A stretch of 64,000 bases of DNA. It comes from Liolophura sinensis. Lineage: Eukaryota; Mollusca; Polyplacophora; Chitonida; Chitonidae. The stretch covers positions 32,532,402 to 32,596,401 of the forward strand of contig NC_088301.1 of the NCBI RefSeq assembly GCF_032854445.1. The letters run 5' to 3'. The position numbers and the translations under genes are program-made. The notes under the pieces were generated by a model. That model made no database searches. It saw only the letters and a list, made by a program, of their open reading frames with translations, and was not told the DNA's origin. Shown in pieces: positions 15,001 through 28,069 of the stretch; positions within the stretch are counted from its first letter, which is position 1; the number at the start of each line of letters is the position of its first letter.

Positions 15001-18000
15001 TGGTTAATGCAATTTTTGCCTCAGATTGGTCTGCCATGTGTTGTGGGAACATGTCTGACACACATGACATTGGTTAATGCAATTTGTGCCTCAGATTGGT
15101 CTGTCGTATGTTGTGGGAACATCTCTGACACAGATGATATTGGTTAATGCAATTTGTGCCTCAGATTGGTCTGTCGTATGTTGTAGGAATGTCTCTGATA
15201 CACATGATATTTGTGTTCTGGAGAACCTGACAGAGCATTACCCCATTATCATGATCAAGATACAGGAGTGCAAAGGTAGGTCCTTTCACACACGTTTCGC
15301 AATGTATGTGTAATGGCTCAAAAGTAAAATACATACAATGTATGGCAAGCACTATGTTTTCGCAGTTTGTTCTCACAAAGGTGAACTATGAAATTGGCTG
15401 GGCGTGGTATACTGGAATTGGCTTGTTTATTCATGTGTAAAGACGAATTTGCCCTTGAATTGCTGGGAGATGAAAGATATTTTCAACATCAGTATTCTAG
15501 ATTACTGGCAAACTTTTTTTCCCAGCAGTTTTAAAAAGCCCTTCATCAGTTCATAAGCGCATAAATTCTTCATTATGTTGTGAATAACAGACCACTGAGT
15601 TGCATAAAAGCTCAAACAGTCATATCTGCCATTAGCAGTCAAAGGTGAAACAGCAGCAACAAGATGTACCTAGTTCAACTTATTACATTTGAATTACTGC
15701 AGCTATGGGGGTGGGCATCTACAGTATAGCAGTTTTTTACAATCATTATTCCCTGCGGATTGCTTGTGACGTTGTGTTTTTTGCTCTGTGTGGGTGTTTT
15801 TGCAGCAGGTGGTATTGACACAAGAATCCATGGTATAACAATCAAGTCAACGGAAGAAAGGGTACTTGGTTTCAGCACTGAACTTTTCACAAAGGACAGT
15901 CTTGTGCGCTACCCTAAACTGGAGCCTTATTCCCCTGAAGTTCTGTTTAGAAGGGCGCTGTTATTACACAGGTATGTACAGCAGACACACCCGTTGAGTG
16001 ACCAAGTTATGGGAAGCCAAATGCCTGGGACACATTTTTATTTTTGCACAATGTTATATTGGTTTCATGTGTAACTGAAAGAAAGCAAAAAGAAAAAAAA
16101 AAAATATGGTCATAAGTGGATAGACCACTGAAAACTAAGTATCTCCAAAACTGCCTATGTTAATTGACCTGAATTTCATCCTTGACCAAGTCGCTCTCTG
16201 CGCTTGATTTTGAGCGTCCATTGATCTAGAAAGGTGTTTTGATGTTTGTTTGGGAGATGGATGTAATGATATCATACTAGAAAATGTAAGTTTCCAACAC
16301 CAAAATTGATAGTTTATGACATTTATTTGCCTCAGAATCATGTAAAGTGAGTAACGTTGTCTTGGATGAAATACTAGTTCAAATACACTAATTGCAGAGA
16401 AATAAAGCAGTTGTCTTTATGTTGATGTTTACTTTTTTATGTTTTTATTTTTTTTTCTTTCTTCACTTTGTCTCATTACCTTGTTCAAGGTTTGATCTGT
16501 GAAACAAATAGATACAAGAGTCATCTATTTCCATACATGTATATGGTAATACCCTGTCACATAGATTTTCTTGTACAGCTGAGTTCAGTGTCCGCAAGGC
16601 ATATCTCCTGGCAGAGTATCCCTTTCTGTTATACAGCATTTCATGGATATTTTCTTTCTACCTCTGGAGATACACTATTTTGAAAGATATAAATAGAAAT
16701 CAACAGTAAAAATTGTAGGCAAATATTGAGTTTTATGGTCACATAACATCTTCACCCAATAGCAAGCTTGGACAATTTTCAACAAAAAAGTCCTCAAGAA
16801 CAAGTTGAACATGCCAAGGCTGTGTGCCGCTGCAGTTTAAATTTGAGCTTAGTCGCACGAGTCATTGAACAATAAAAAGGTATCACTAATTTCACATATT
16901 TTTATAGAACAGTTTTTATTGTCTTTCAATTTAAGATTTGTCACCATTTTGGACAGTGTGTTACCATACATAGTTCCGGCCTGGGAGTATTCAGTTGGTT
17001 CTTATGATGCCCTTGAGGTAACACATATAATCCTCAAATATTTTCTTATACATAGTACATTTAGTGTTAAATGGGATCCTGATGAGAATGGCTTCCAATT
17101 CTGATGTTGTAAGCTGATTAAATTTGGTGACAGGAGAATCGTTTTCAAACACAGCATTAAAGAACAAGCAAGTAAATACAATTTTTCAAAGAATGAAATA
17201 GTAATTATATGACTATGTATATTCCCTGCTATCACTGTAGAAGCCTTAATAGCAGAGAGCATCAAACACAGGATTGCCGTCTTACTTTTGTTGCTTATAT
17301 CTTGTCTTCCTCCAGTATGGCATGGAAGTCTGTGGAAGTCTCATGTGGGAAAGTTCGTCATTAACTGCCTGAAGGCTTTTCGGTTTCCTCCACCAATAAA
17401 ACTGACTGCCATCATAAAGTGAAAAACTCTTGAGTATGTCATTAGACAACAGTCTTTGTTTTCTGTGTAATCCCATAGTTATTTTTTCAGGCTCTTCGTC
17501 AGCTCCTGCCGTTGTCCAAAAAGAGGCTGTCGTTGATTGATACCTTCTTGAGGGATTCCTCACTTGGGTAAGCAGCACTTTTACGCATTGGAACAGGACC
17601 ACTTAATGGTTAAAGCATCCACCTTAAAGTCTGGAGTGGCCCAGTTGGTTAGCGCGCTAGCACAGCGTAATGACCCAGGAGTCTCTCACCAGTGCAGTGG
17701 CTGTGTGTTCAAGTCCATGCTGGCTTTTTCTCCGGCTGTACGTGGGAAGGTCTGTCAGCAGCATGCGGATGGTCATGGGTTTCCCCAGGGCTCTGCCCGG
17801 TTTCCTCCCACCATAATGCTGGCCGCCGTTGTATAAGTGAAATATTCTTGAGTACAGCATAAAACACCAATCAAATAAATAAATCAAATAAATTGGAGAC
17901 CCAAGATCAAACTTAATTCATGTCATACCAAAAACCTTAGAATTGGCACAAAGCTAGGCAGCACTGAGGTTAGAGCAATTAAACAGCATTGATTGGCCTG

Positions 18001-21000
18001 GAGTCAGTATAATGTAACTGGGTGGTATCATGTCTAGTGTCTTTGGCATGAGAAATTTTTGTTTGTTTCTCAATAAGCCTTCTATTTTATTCATATTCCT
18101 CGTCAGTTGTTGGGAACATTCTGAAATGATGTGATCAATAAACATTGAAAGCAGGACCAACTTAGCGCCAACAATTCTGGCTGTTTCAACAGCTATCACT
18201 ATTCACATTACCGCATCAGGTTACTTATTTTCTGGACTGACTACTGGAGCCTAAGGAAAAGTCTAGCTTAAAGCCTTTTTTTTTACACTCAGAGAAGCTT
18301 TTTTGGACTTTTATATGTTAGGCCAAATCCTAAACTCCATATTAAGAAATGAAAAGCAAGCATTCAATTTATCCTGTAAGCTCCAATCAAATGAATAAGT
18401 AAAGTAATTAATGTATCCTTTATTTAAAACATTTTCCTCGTGTTTGCTCTCGTCAGTCAACCCTCAGACATTCCCAAGCTGTACATAAATCGCCGTGAAG
18501 CAATGGAGCACAGATGTGATCCATCCCAGGACCCGGAATATAAACACTCCATCTTCACCCAGATGTACGAGGGATTGAAACCACGAGATCGCTTTACCAA
18601 GCCACTGGACTACAGGTAAAACTTTGCCTATATTGAAGGTTTTCATTGCACAGGCTAATAAGGTACAGTTCCCCTCCATCATGCGTCTCAAAAACATCTG
18701 TGCCTATGTTAAAAGTTTTCAAGGCCCTGACTAATAGGGTACAGTTCCCCTTCATCATGCATCTCAGAAACATCTGTGCCTATGTTAAAAGTTTTCATGG
18801 CACAGACTAATAAGGTACAGTTCCCCTCCATCATGCGTCTCAGAAACATCTGTGCCTATGTTGAAAGTTTTCATGGCACAGACTAATAAGGTACAGTTCC
18901 CCTCCATCATGTCTCTCAGAAACATCTGTGCCTATGTTGAAAGTTTTCATGGCACAGACTTATAAGGTACAGTTCCCCTCCATCATGTCTCTCAGAAACA
19001 TCTGTTCCTATATTGAAAGTTTTCATGGCACAGACTAATAAGGTACAGTTCCCCTCCATCATGTCTCTCAGAAACATCTGTGCCTATGTTGAAAGTTTTC
19101 ATGGCACAGACTAATAAGGTACAGTTCCCCTCCATCATGTCTCTCAGAAACATCTGTTCCTATATTGAAAGTTTTCAAGGCCCTGACTAATAAGGTACAG
19201 TTCCCCTCCATCATGCGTCTCAGAAACATCTGTGCCTATGTTGAAAGTTTTCAAGGCCCTGACTAATAAGGTACAGTTCCCCTTCATCATGCATCTCAGA
19301 AACATCTGTGCCTATATTGAAAGTTTTCATGGCACAGACTAAAAAGGTAGGCCTACAGTTCCCTTCCATCATGTGTCTCAGAAACATCTGTTCCTGTATT
19401 GAAAGTTTTCATGGCACAGACTAATAAGGTACAGTTCCCCTCCATCATGTCTTTCAGAAACATCTGTTCTTATATTGAAAGTTTTCATGGCACAGAATAT
19501 TAGGTACAGTTCCCCTCCATCATCTGTCTCAGAAACATCTGTGCCTATATTAAAAGTTTTCTTGGCACAGACTAATAAGGTATAGTTACCCCCCCCCCCC
19601 CCATCATCTGTCTGAGAAACATCTGTGCCTGTGTTAAGAGTTTTCATGGTACAAAATAAGAATGACGTTTACAATCCTAAGCAAATACATATAACAAAGA
19701 AGAAAAACGTGATTGAATTTAATACCAGAATAGCCATAGATTATGTGGGTGAGTGCTGATGGATTAGAGGTCTTCTAATTTTCTAATTGCTTGGACACAG
19801 AAAATGTTTGTTCAACCCCTGCTATGGAGAGGAAAGTTTTAAGATTGCCTTTCCTTCATTGTTCTGGAGGCCTTGAAGGTACATGTAGTAAGTGATTCAC
19901 AACACGATCATTTGTGTGGTCTTACATGAGGTCCTGAATATCACTTGGCTTCTGCATACACAATGAGCGCACTTAAGGTGAAAATGTGTAATTTGCATAT
20001 TGGAATATTGGTCAGTGATTTTCCATGTCACTGACTGCTGACATAAAGGTAAAATATTCTTGCATCTGTCATTATATACCAGTCAGTCAATCAATCAATT
20101 TTGACTATTTCAGGTGGCCAAGTCGTTACGACCAGTGGTGGGAGTGTAAGTTTTTATCAGAAGGTATCATCGATCAGGGTGGAGGATTTCGTGACAGCTT
20201 GTCTGATCTGTCAGAAGAACTGTGCCCTAGTAGCATGGACACACCCGTACCCCTTCCCTTTTTCATCCGTTCTCCAAACCAGGTGACTTGCCTCAACTTA
20301 AACACTGGTTAAGTGGTCCAAAATTGTTTCAGAATAAATAAAAACTGGAAAAGCATTTATCAACTTTCTTTTTCAAAATACTCATCAAGTTTTAACTCGG
20401 CCTGCGGCCTTATCCTCAAACAGAGGGCATGTCTGTTTTTCTGGCATTTATCTTTTAACCATTTTTGAATAAATCTGCTTGATACATTAGTATTATTGCA
20501 TTGTCAGAAATGAAAAACATAAAATTGCAAGGAAATGGAAAAAAAATATATAACCACGCATGCACATATACTGAATAATTAAAGCAGTTTTATTATGTGG
20601 TTTAACATGAAGTTAAAAAAAGGGGTAAAGGTTGTGATGTTTTCTGATAGTTATCTTGTTTTCCATTTAAAATTACATGAAGTCCAATGAAGATTCAAAT
20701 GTGAACAAAGATGTGTATATACCAAACCCAAGCTGTAAGGAATTTCAGAAATATGAGTGGATCGGACAGCTGATGGGAGCGTGTCTAAGGGGAAAGGAAA
20801 ATCTGGTGAGTATACATGTCAATAAACATCAGTAGAAATGCTCTATGTGGGCATTCTGAATCTTTTCTCCACAAAGCTGTCTCAGGCTTTAGCATTAAGT
20901 TGTATTCCAAGTTAAACTCATAAATGTATACATCAAATCAGTAAAATTTGGAGCGCTGGGTTCTGTGCTAGAAGTCTGCTAGTGGTGTTTTTGTGGCCAG

Positions 21001-24000
21001 CCACTAGTCTGCCAATGGCTTGTCTGTAGACAGCCACTAGTCAGTCAGTTGTTTGTGTGTCCAGCCTTCAGCCAGCCAGTGATTTGTCTGTGGCGAGGCA
21101 CTAGTCTGCTGATGGTGTGTGTGTGACCAGCCACTAGTCTGCCAGTGATTTTTCTGTAGACAGTCTATGGTGTGCCAGTTGTTTGTGGCGAGCAACCAAT
21201 TAGCCAAGAGTTTGTCTTAGGCCAGCCACTAGTCAGCCAGTTGTTTGTCTGTGTGGCCAGCCACTGGTCTGCCAGTGGTTTTTCTGTGGCCAGCCACTAA
21301 TCTGCCAGTGGTTTTTCTGGGGCCAGCAACTAGTCAGCCAGTGGTTTGTCCTTGGCCAGCCACTAGTCAGCCAGTGGTTTGTCCTTGGCCAGCCACTAGT
21401 CAGCCAGTGGTTTGTCCTTGGCCAACCACTAGTCAGCCAGTGGTTTGTCTGTGGCCACTAGTCTGTAATGATTTATAGTTAATCACAGCCTGGTATCTGG
21501 CTGATTAGCCATTTTGTGGAGCAGATGTAATCACACTTTCTTGAACAATTAGTGGTGATCTAAGGTTTTACCATAACTCTCATTTCAGGAAATGCCTCAG
21601 TTGTAGAGATGTATTTAGGGTACATACTCAGATCAACAAAACTTCTCTTTGTTACAGATTCTATCTCTACCATCCTTTGTGTGGAAGAAATTGTCTGGGG
21701 AAAAAACTAATTGGCAGAGGGATTTCTTCACCGTGGATGCAGCAGAGGTGAGCTGTTCACAGAGAAATGATATTGTGTAAGGGGTGCATATGGTTAGGAC
21801 TGGTGTCTTTCAATGGCTAAAACACAGGTTCAATCCCAGCCTTAGATGTTGGTGGGACCATGGTGAAATTAAGTTGACGATGCTCGTGTGGCTGTTTGTG
21901 CAGTCTAGCATTCATTGAAGACCATTTGACTTTCACCAGTGTATTGTGCATGTATGTATGTCACAGTTTGTCAGTAGCTTGGGAAAGGTCAATGGTTTAC
22001 CTCGGTTTGCTCTACCAATAAATTGGATAGCCATTGTACAAGTGAAAAAATCTTCAGTATAGTGTTATACAAAATGTCAAATGAATAAAATAAATGAATA
22101 TCATGGAATAGTGGGACAGATTTGTAGTCTTTCGCATTTTCAAAAAAAATCAACCGCAAGTAAGTTTTCATGATACCAGCACAAAGATCCCTAGTTGTAA
22201 GATATATGAAAGTTGAATTGCCAATTTTAAGTCTTATTCTCAAGCAGACAGAATACAGAGCATTGCACAAAGAAATAAAGACGTTAAATCCCAAGCACTC
22301 TCACTCAAACAAATAAAGAGGGGCTGTGTAGTATATCCTGGGGGCCTCCGTGGCTCAGTTGGTTAGCACGCTAGCGCAGTGCAATGACCCAGAAGTCTCT
22401 CACCAAAGCCTCTCTCTCTCATTGTTTCTCATTGGCATTTAACATACTGTAAATCTTCGACCTTTTCAACCTCTAAAGCACCTTTTTCAGTGGAATTTAT
22501 GCATAGTTATTATGATAATGATGCTAGATTGATTTGTTTGTGTCACTAAAGAATTAAGATACAAGCTTCATAAAAAGGTGCACCTTATTTCTCTCCACTC
22601 CATAGCTCTTTGAAAATGTTTCAAAATATTGGTTGCGGAAGCAATGGACAAGGTTGAAGAATTAGGGTAAATGACATTCTTTAATTTTATGCTTTGGTAC
22701 CTTTTCAGGTAAAACTCATTGACATTTTGGAGAGCATGGAAGAGAGTGAGTTTAATGTAAAGATAGCTGGGAAGAGGACTTGGTCAACTTTCTTGAGTGA
22801 TGGCACTGTTATACAATTAAAGATCAGTGCTGATGGTACTTCCCCAGAGCTTTCATACACCGACAGGGGAGACTACTGTCAGGCAGTGAAGAAAATACGC
22901 ATGGCTGAATCAGACTTACAGGTAAACACCAACTAGGACATGTTTGTTAGGGTTAGGGTGAATAACCTAAAATTTCACCCAAGAAAAGTGCATTTATGAA
23001 GAAATTTAAATGCCATAAAAAATATTACTTGTGATGCTTAAGCTTACATTTTCAATTCGCCTTACCAAGAAAGGAGAGGTATTGTGAGGGCCATAGGAGG
23101 ATCAGATGCTGTCAGTGGTATTGGCAATGTCCAGCTTGGTTAAAGTTTTTGGCCAATCATTGGGTTGCAGTGGCCACTCAAAGTACACAGATAGCCAGTT
23201 ATCGATAGCGATTTGCATATCAAAGACTGGTGCCTCAGTGGCTCAATTGGTTAGCACGCTAGTGCAGCATAATGACCCAGGGGCCTCTTATCAATGCAGT
23301 CGCTGTGAGTTCAAGTCCTGCTCATGCCGACTTCCTCTCCAGCATTACGTGGGAAGGTCTGGCAGCAACCTGCAGATGGTCAAGGGTTTCCCCCAGCTGT
23401 GCCCTGTTTCCTCCCACCATAATGATGGCTGTCGTCATAAAGGTGAAATATTCTTGAGTACGGCATAAAAAAACAATCAAATAAATATCAGAGACTAATG
23501 AAGTCTTACCTCATAGCTCAATATTTTGTTCAGCTATTCACAGTGTTCCCATAGTACATTGACTCTCAGATGCAGTTCGCAATTGCACATCAGAGACCTT
23601 TGGGGTAAATTTGTGCACCAATTCCCCCACAGTGTCTTTTACCACCACAATGATTTACAACTCTACAACTTATGATGTCGCTGCTCTGCAATCCTTACAC
23701 ATAGGATAAACAGTCATAGTTGTGACAGTATAATAATTTTGGTCTTTCTTGTTGATTAAACGTTAGGATCTTAGCACTGTATAATTAGATGATAATATAT
23801 TGATGTGATAATCAATCAATCACAGCAGTGTCAATCATTCAACTTTTTGGGGGGTTAAGAGGTCAGTATTTGAATGTATCCCTTGACTTGAACATTATGC
23901 AATTTTACAAACTGCTCAGTCAGGTGAGCTACGGGTATTCTCTGAATACTTTGTTCCACTAGCTTCCAAACAAACTACCTTCCAAACGAACTACCTTCCA

Positions 24001-27000
24001 AACGAACTACCTTCCAAACAAACTACCTTCCAAATGAACTACCTTCCAAACAAACTACCTTCCAAACAAACTCCAGAATAGCTTTTTGAGATGATTAAAA
24101 CTCTCAGAATCAGGCAAAATGTGGAGCTAAGTCAAGGGTAAAACTTAGGTCATTTGCTGTGTTACAACTAAAATGGCCATTTGTACATAACAAGCTCGCA
24201 CCTAATGTTTCCTACCATCAGAAGAGCACCATTTTTACAGATGAATTATTCAAAAATATTTAGCAGCAGCACACCACTGGGGTTTAGGTCTGAGAAGAAT
24301 TAAGCTAGAAGACTTTCAGATTTGACAGTTTTGGTCCATCCTTGTGCTTCTAATTTTTTTTTTTTTTACAGTTTTTAACTAATACATACCGGTATGCAAT
24401 TGTAATAGGAATACATAGCTACTCGTTAAATCCATTTGATGAAGAACATATCAATATCTTTACTTTTCCGGGAAAAAAAGTGATACATATGCTATTTGTA
24501 GCTTTCAACACTACTAATATCTTTCCTATAAATCCAAAGAATTGTTAGCTGTCATTCGCTATCAAGATGTCACCATTTCTGGTAGCATGGTGTATATGTT
24601 AAGTTCATGTTAATGGTAAAAAGGTTGTTACACCCCTATGGTGGTAGCATGGACAAGCCAGCCCCCGATTTCATACAACAGAAAACAATGCCTGACTGAC
24701 TGCCTGCAACTTATCCATAAATGAAACATCAACACTTAAAACCCTATCCAACAAACTTTGTAAAAAAAATACCTCATTACAATCTTCAGTCCCTTTTTGT
24801 TCAGATATACAGTCACAAGTGTTTTCTCCATCTGTGATTGATATATTTATGATTTATTTTATTTGATTGGTGTTTTACGCAGTACTTAAGAATAGTTCAC
24901 TTAAACAACGTCAGCCAGCATTATGGTGGGAGAAAACCGGGCAGCACCCAAAGGTAACCCACAACCATCCACAGGCTGCTGACAGACCTTCCCACGTACG
25001 GCCGGAGAGGAAGCCAGCATGGATATATTTATAAGCCACATCTTCTGCTTTCACCTATCAAAATAGCTTTCAACCTGGCTCGGGTTTCCCAATCATCCAA
25101 TCAGAATACAGAAATCTGACCCTGTGAACCACTTTTGTGCTATATTCCATAGAGGCAGAAATAATAATCCCAAGTTCCAATACGGCATAAAACACAATGA
25201 AATAAATAAAATAAACATATCATACAATAGAAAAAAAAATACATTCCACGAAATTTAGGAGCAGTGTTCTTTATTAAAGCCAAGGTGAAGTCAATTTTCT
25301 AAAAATATTCAATACAACTATATTAAAAATCATACAGCCAATCTTCCTGAATATATTTTACGAACAAAATTACCAAAGACAAAGACTTGCACCTAAACTG
25401 AGCATGGTGAGGATCAATAGAAAGCCTCCTTGTTTGTCATCTTGCTTGATCTACTTCTAGAAGCTTATTTACAAAGAGCATGGAGGTCCTGCTATTAATG
25501 CTGACTTCTTTGATTTCATCTACTTTAATAGGTCATGGTTTACTTTATCATAAATATTTGTGGGTGACATTTCCTTGCTGTGACAGGTAAAGCTGTCTTT
25601 TGGCCAAGGGAGACAATTCATTCAGAAACTTGTTTACTCCATTTTTATTCTTGCAAGCTAGCTGAATGTACTTCTTATCTAGTGGAATGTTCACGATATT
25701 TTGCAAATTTCTCAACCTTCTCATCATTCATCATACACATGATTGATTCCATTAAATGGAAAACTTTAATGGATCTGAAGCTACATGTATCTATTCTGAA
25801 CTTTCAAAGGTGGGATGGTGAGGAGTGGTGATGGGGGGTGGAGGGCATTGTGTCTAACATTTCATATTTCACAAATATGTGTATCCGTCATGTATAATAG
25901 GATAAACAATTTGGAAAAGAAAAAGAATTGGTGTGCTTGTATAAATGGTACAAACATATACAGGTAAAACATATTCTGAGCACATGTATACCAGTTATTA
26001 TGCCTATGCAATAATACTAATGCTATAGTAACAAAAGAAATAAAGAAAAATGTACCACTGTTATACACATAGATCTATAACTAAAATATGATATGTCATC
26101 TTGAAAAGAGAAAATGCTGTAAATTGAAAACAATACCATCTGAAAGTTGTCTCTTGACATTTGATGGCCTGCAGTTGGCCCTGCTTGATCGAAGTGCATG
26201 TATGTCTATAGATGTACTAGTATGTATTTGGCCTGCAGTTGGCCCTATTCTGTAAAGGTACATGTCTGTGTATTTGGCGTGTAATTGGCCTTACTGAGTC
26301 AAGGTATATCTAAGTATTTGACCTGCAGTTGACCCTGTTCAGTCACAGTGTGATTCGGTATTTGACATGTAGTTGGCCTTGCTCAAAGTACATCTATACC
26401 TGTTTGCTGACTTTTCATGCTGAGTCAACAGGCACCTATGCAGTGTTATTTGCCCTGGCACAGTGCCACGCCCCAATTTCCAGCGCCACGCCCCAATTTC
26501 CAGCGCCACACTACCCCCAAACAATTCTCCTCATGTCCCTTTCTCCAGACCCCTCACTAGTGTTATTTTTGCAATCTCCAGAATTCAGGTGTTGTTAAAA
26601 CATGATTTTGTCCATGCTGTAATTTGGCAAAATCCCAAATCATAGTGAATTCAATGTATGAAAATGCCTTGGAATCTGCAACTGTTACTGCTAATGTGCC
26701 TTGTGAAACGTCAAAACCAAAAAAATCAAAACATTCTATAGGAAAAGAAGCAGTTTTAAGTCTTAATTTTGACTAGCTTTTAATTTATTATGAATGGAAT
26801 GACAAAGCCAAAGCTGACATTGCGATGTCATACTGTGCCCTGTGTCATAAACACAAGACATACGCTCCAGATGGGAACAAAACATGGACAGCTGTTTCAT
26901 ATAATATTAATGATTTAATTGTGGAAGACTACAAGACTTCCCATGACTTTGGCATCCTTTATGTCAATTCAGCATAACACTTCATGATTCAATTTTATTC

Positions 27001-28029
27001 AAGTGAATAAACCTTTTATTCAGTTTATATTTTTCTTGACAGTATTTTACTTGGAAGTGATTTTTCAGGGTAAATTATGTAACAACATTTCATTGGCATG
27101 ATTGATTGCTTTTTTACATTCACCGCAGTAATACTCTGTAGGCAAAATTAGGGTTGAACGCAGGGTCTTTTTGCGTCTTTCAAAAGGGTTCTTCCAAAAA
27201 AGACAATGCACTTAAAATTTACAAACAAAATGAAATTCAGAAATTCTGAATTTTTTGCACTTTGAAAATGGTTATCTGCAAAAGGATGAATAGAAATGTT
27301 ATATTTGCACATTAAGTCAGCATAATTACACCAAATTTATCTTCAAGTTTTCAGTTTACAAGTGTCATTTGATTTGACGCTACAAAAATTCCTGGATTTG
27401 ACACTGACTAACTGTGAAAAACTGTTTTTCTCCACATGAAATATAGTGAAATTCTGGTAAAATTTAATGGCTATAAATGGCTTAGATTGCATCTCAGAGC
27501 ATACCTGGACCCCGGCCTTATAGTGACACTCACTACACTCACGGTGCATGCCCTTTAAGATAGATATTCCACCGTGCCCTTTTCAAATCCTGGCCAGGGG
27601 TCTGGTCAAGAAATCTGTGTGTGCTTGGCCCTGCTGAGTCAAGGCCTGTCTGTGTGCTTGGCCATCCTGAGTGAAGGCATGTCTGTGTAGTTGACTGTCC
27701 TGAGTCAAGGTACATGTATGTCTATGTGGCTGGTCCTGCTGAATCAAGGTACATGTAGGTATGGCTGGCTGTGGTGAGTCCAGGTATGTTTGTGTGGTTG
27801 ATCCTGCTGAGCCATGGCATGTCTGCGTGGTTGGCCGTGCTGAGTCAAGGTACATGTATGTCTGTTAGACTGGCCCTGCCCAATGAAGCTATCTGTATTG
27901 GGCCATGCTCTGGGTAGGCTACTAAACATCATATATATGTATATTTCTTATAATTATATAATAATACATATAATTTTTATCACGAGGGACATAATTTTGT
28001 TTGGGCCATGCTCTGTGTAGGCTACTAAA

Positions 28030-28069
<40 letters not shown>

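Noticed and set aside
19378-19647. 89-codon minus-strand repetitive frame
   Set aside because: Translation of the 77-bp minisatellite including its C-run; not a gene.
21245-21478. Repeat protein with [11 protein letters not shown] units
   Set aside because: Only the translation of a 33-bp intronic minisatellite whose length is a multiple of three.
22340-22410. tRNA gene
   Set aside because: Box A-like sequence belongs to a SINE head repeated elsewhere in the window; no cloverleaf or box B in this copy.
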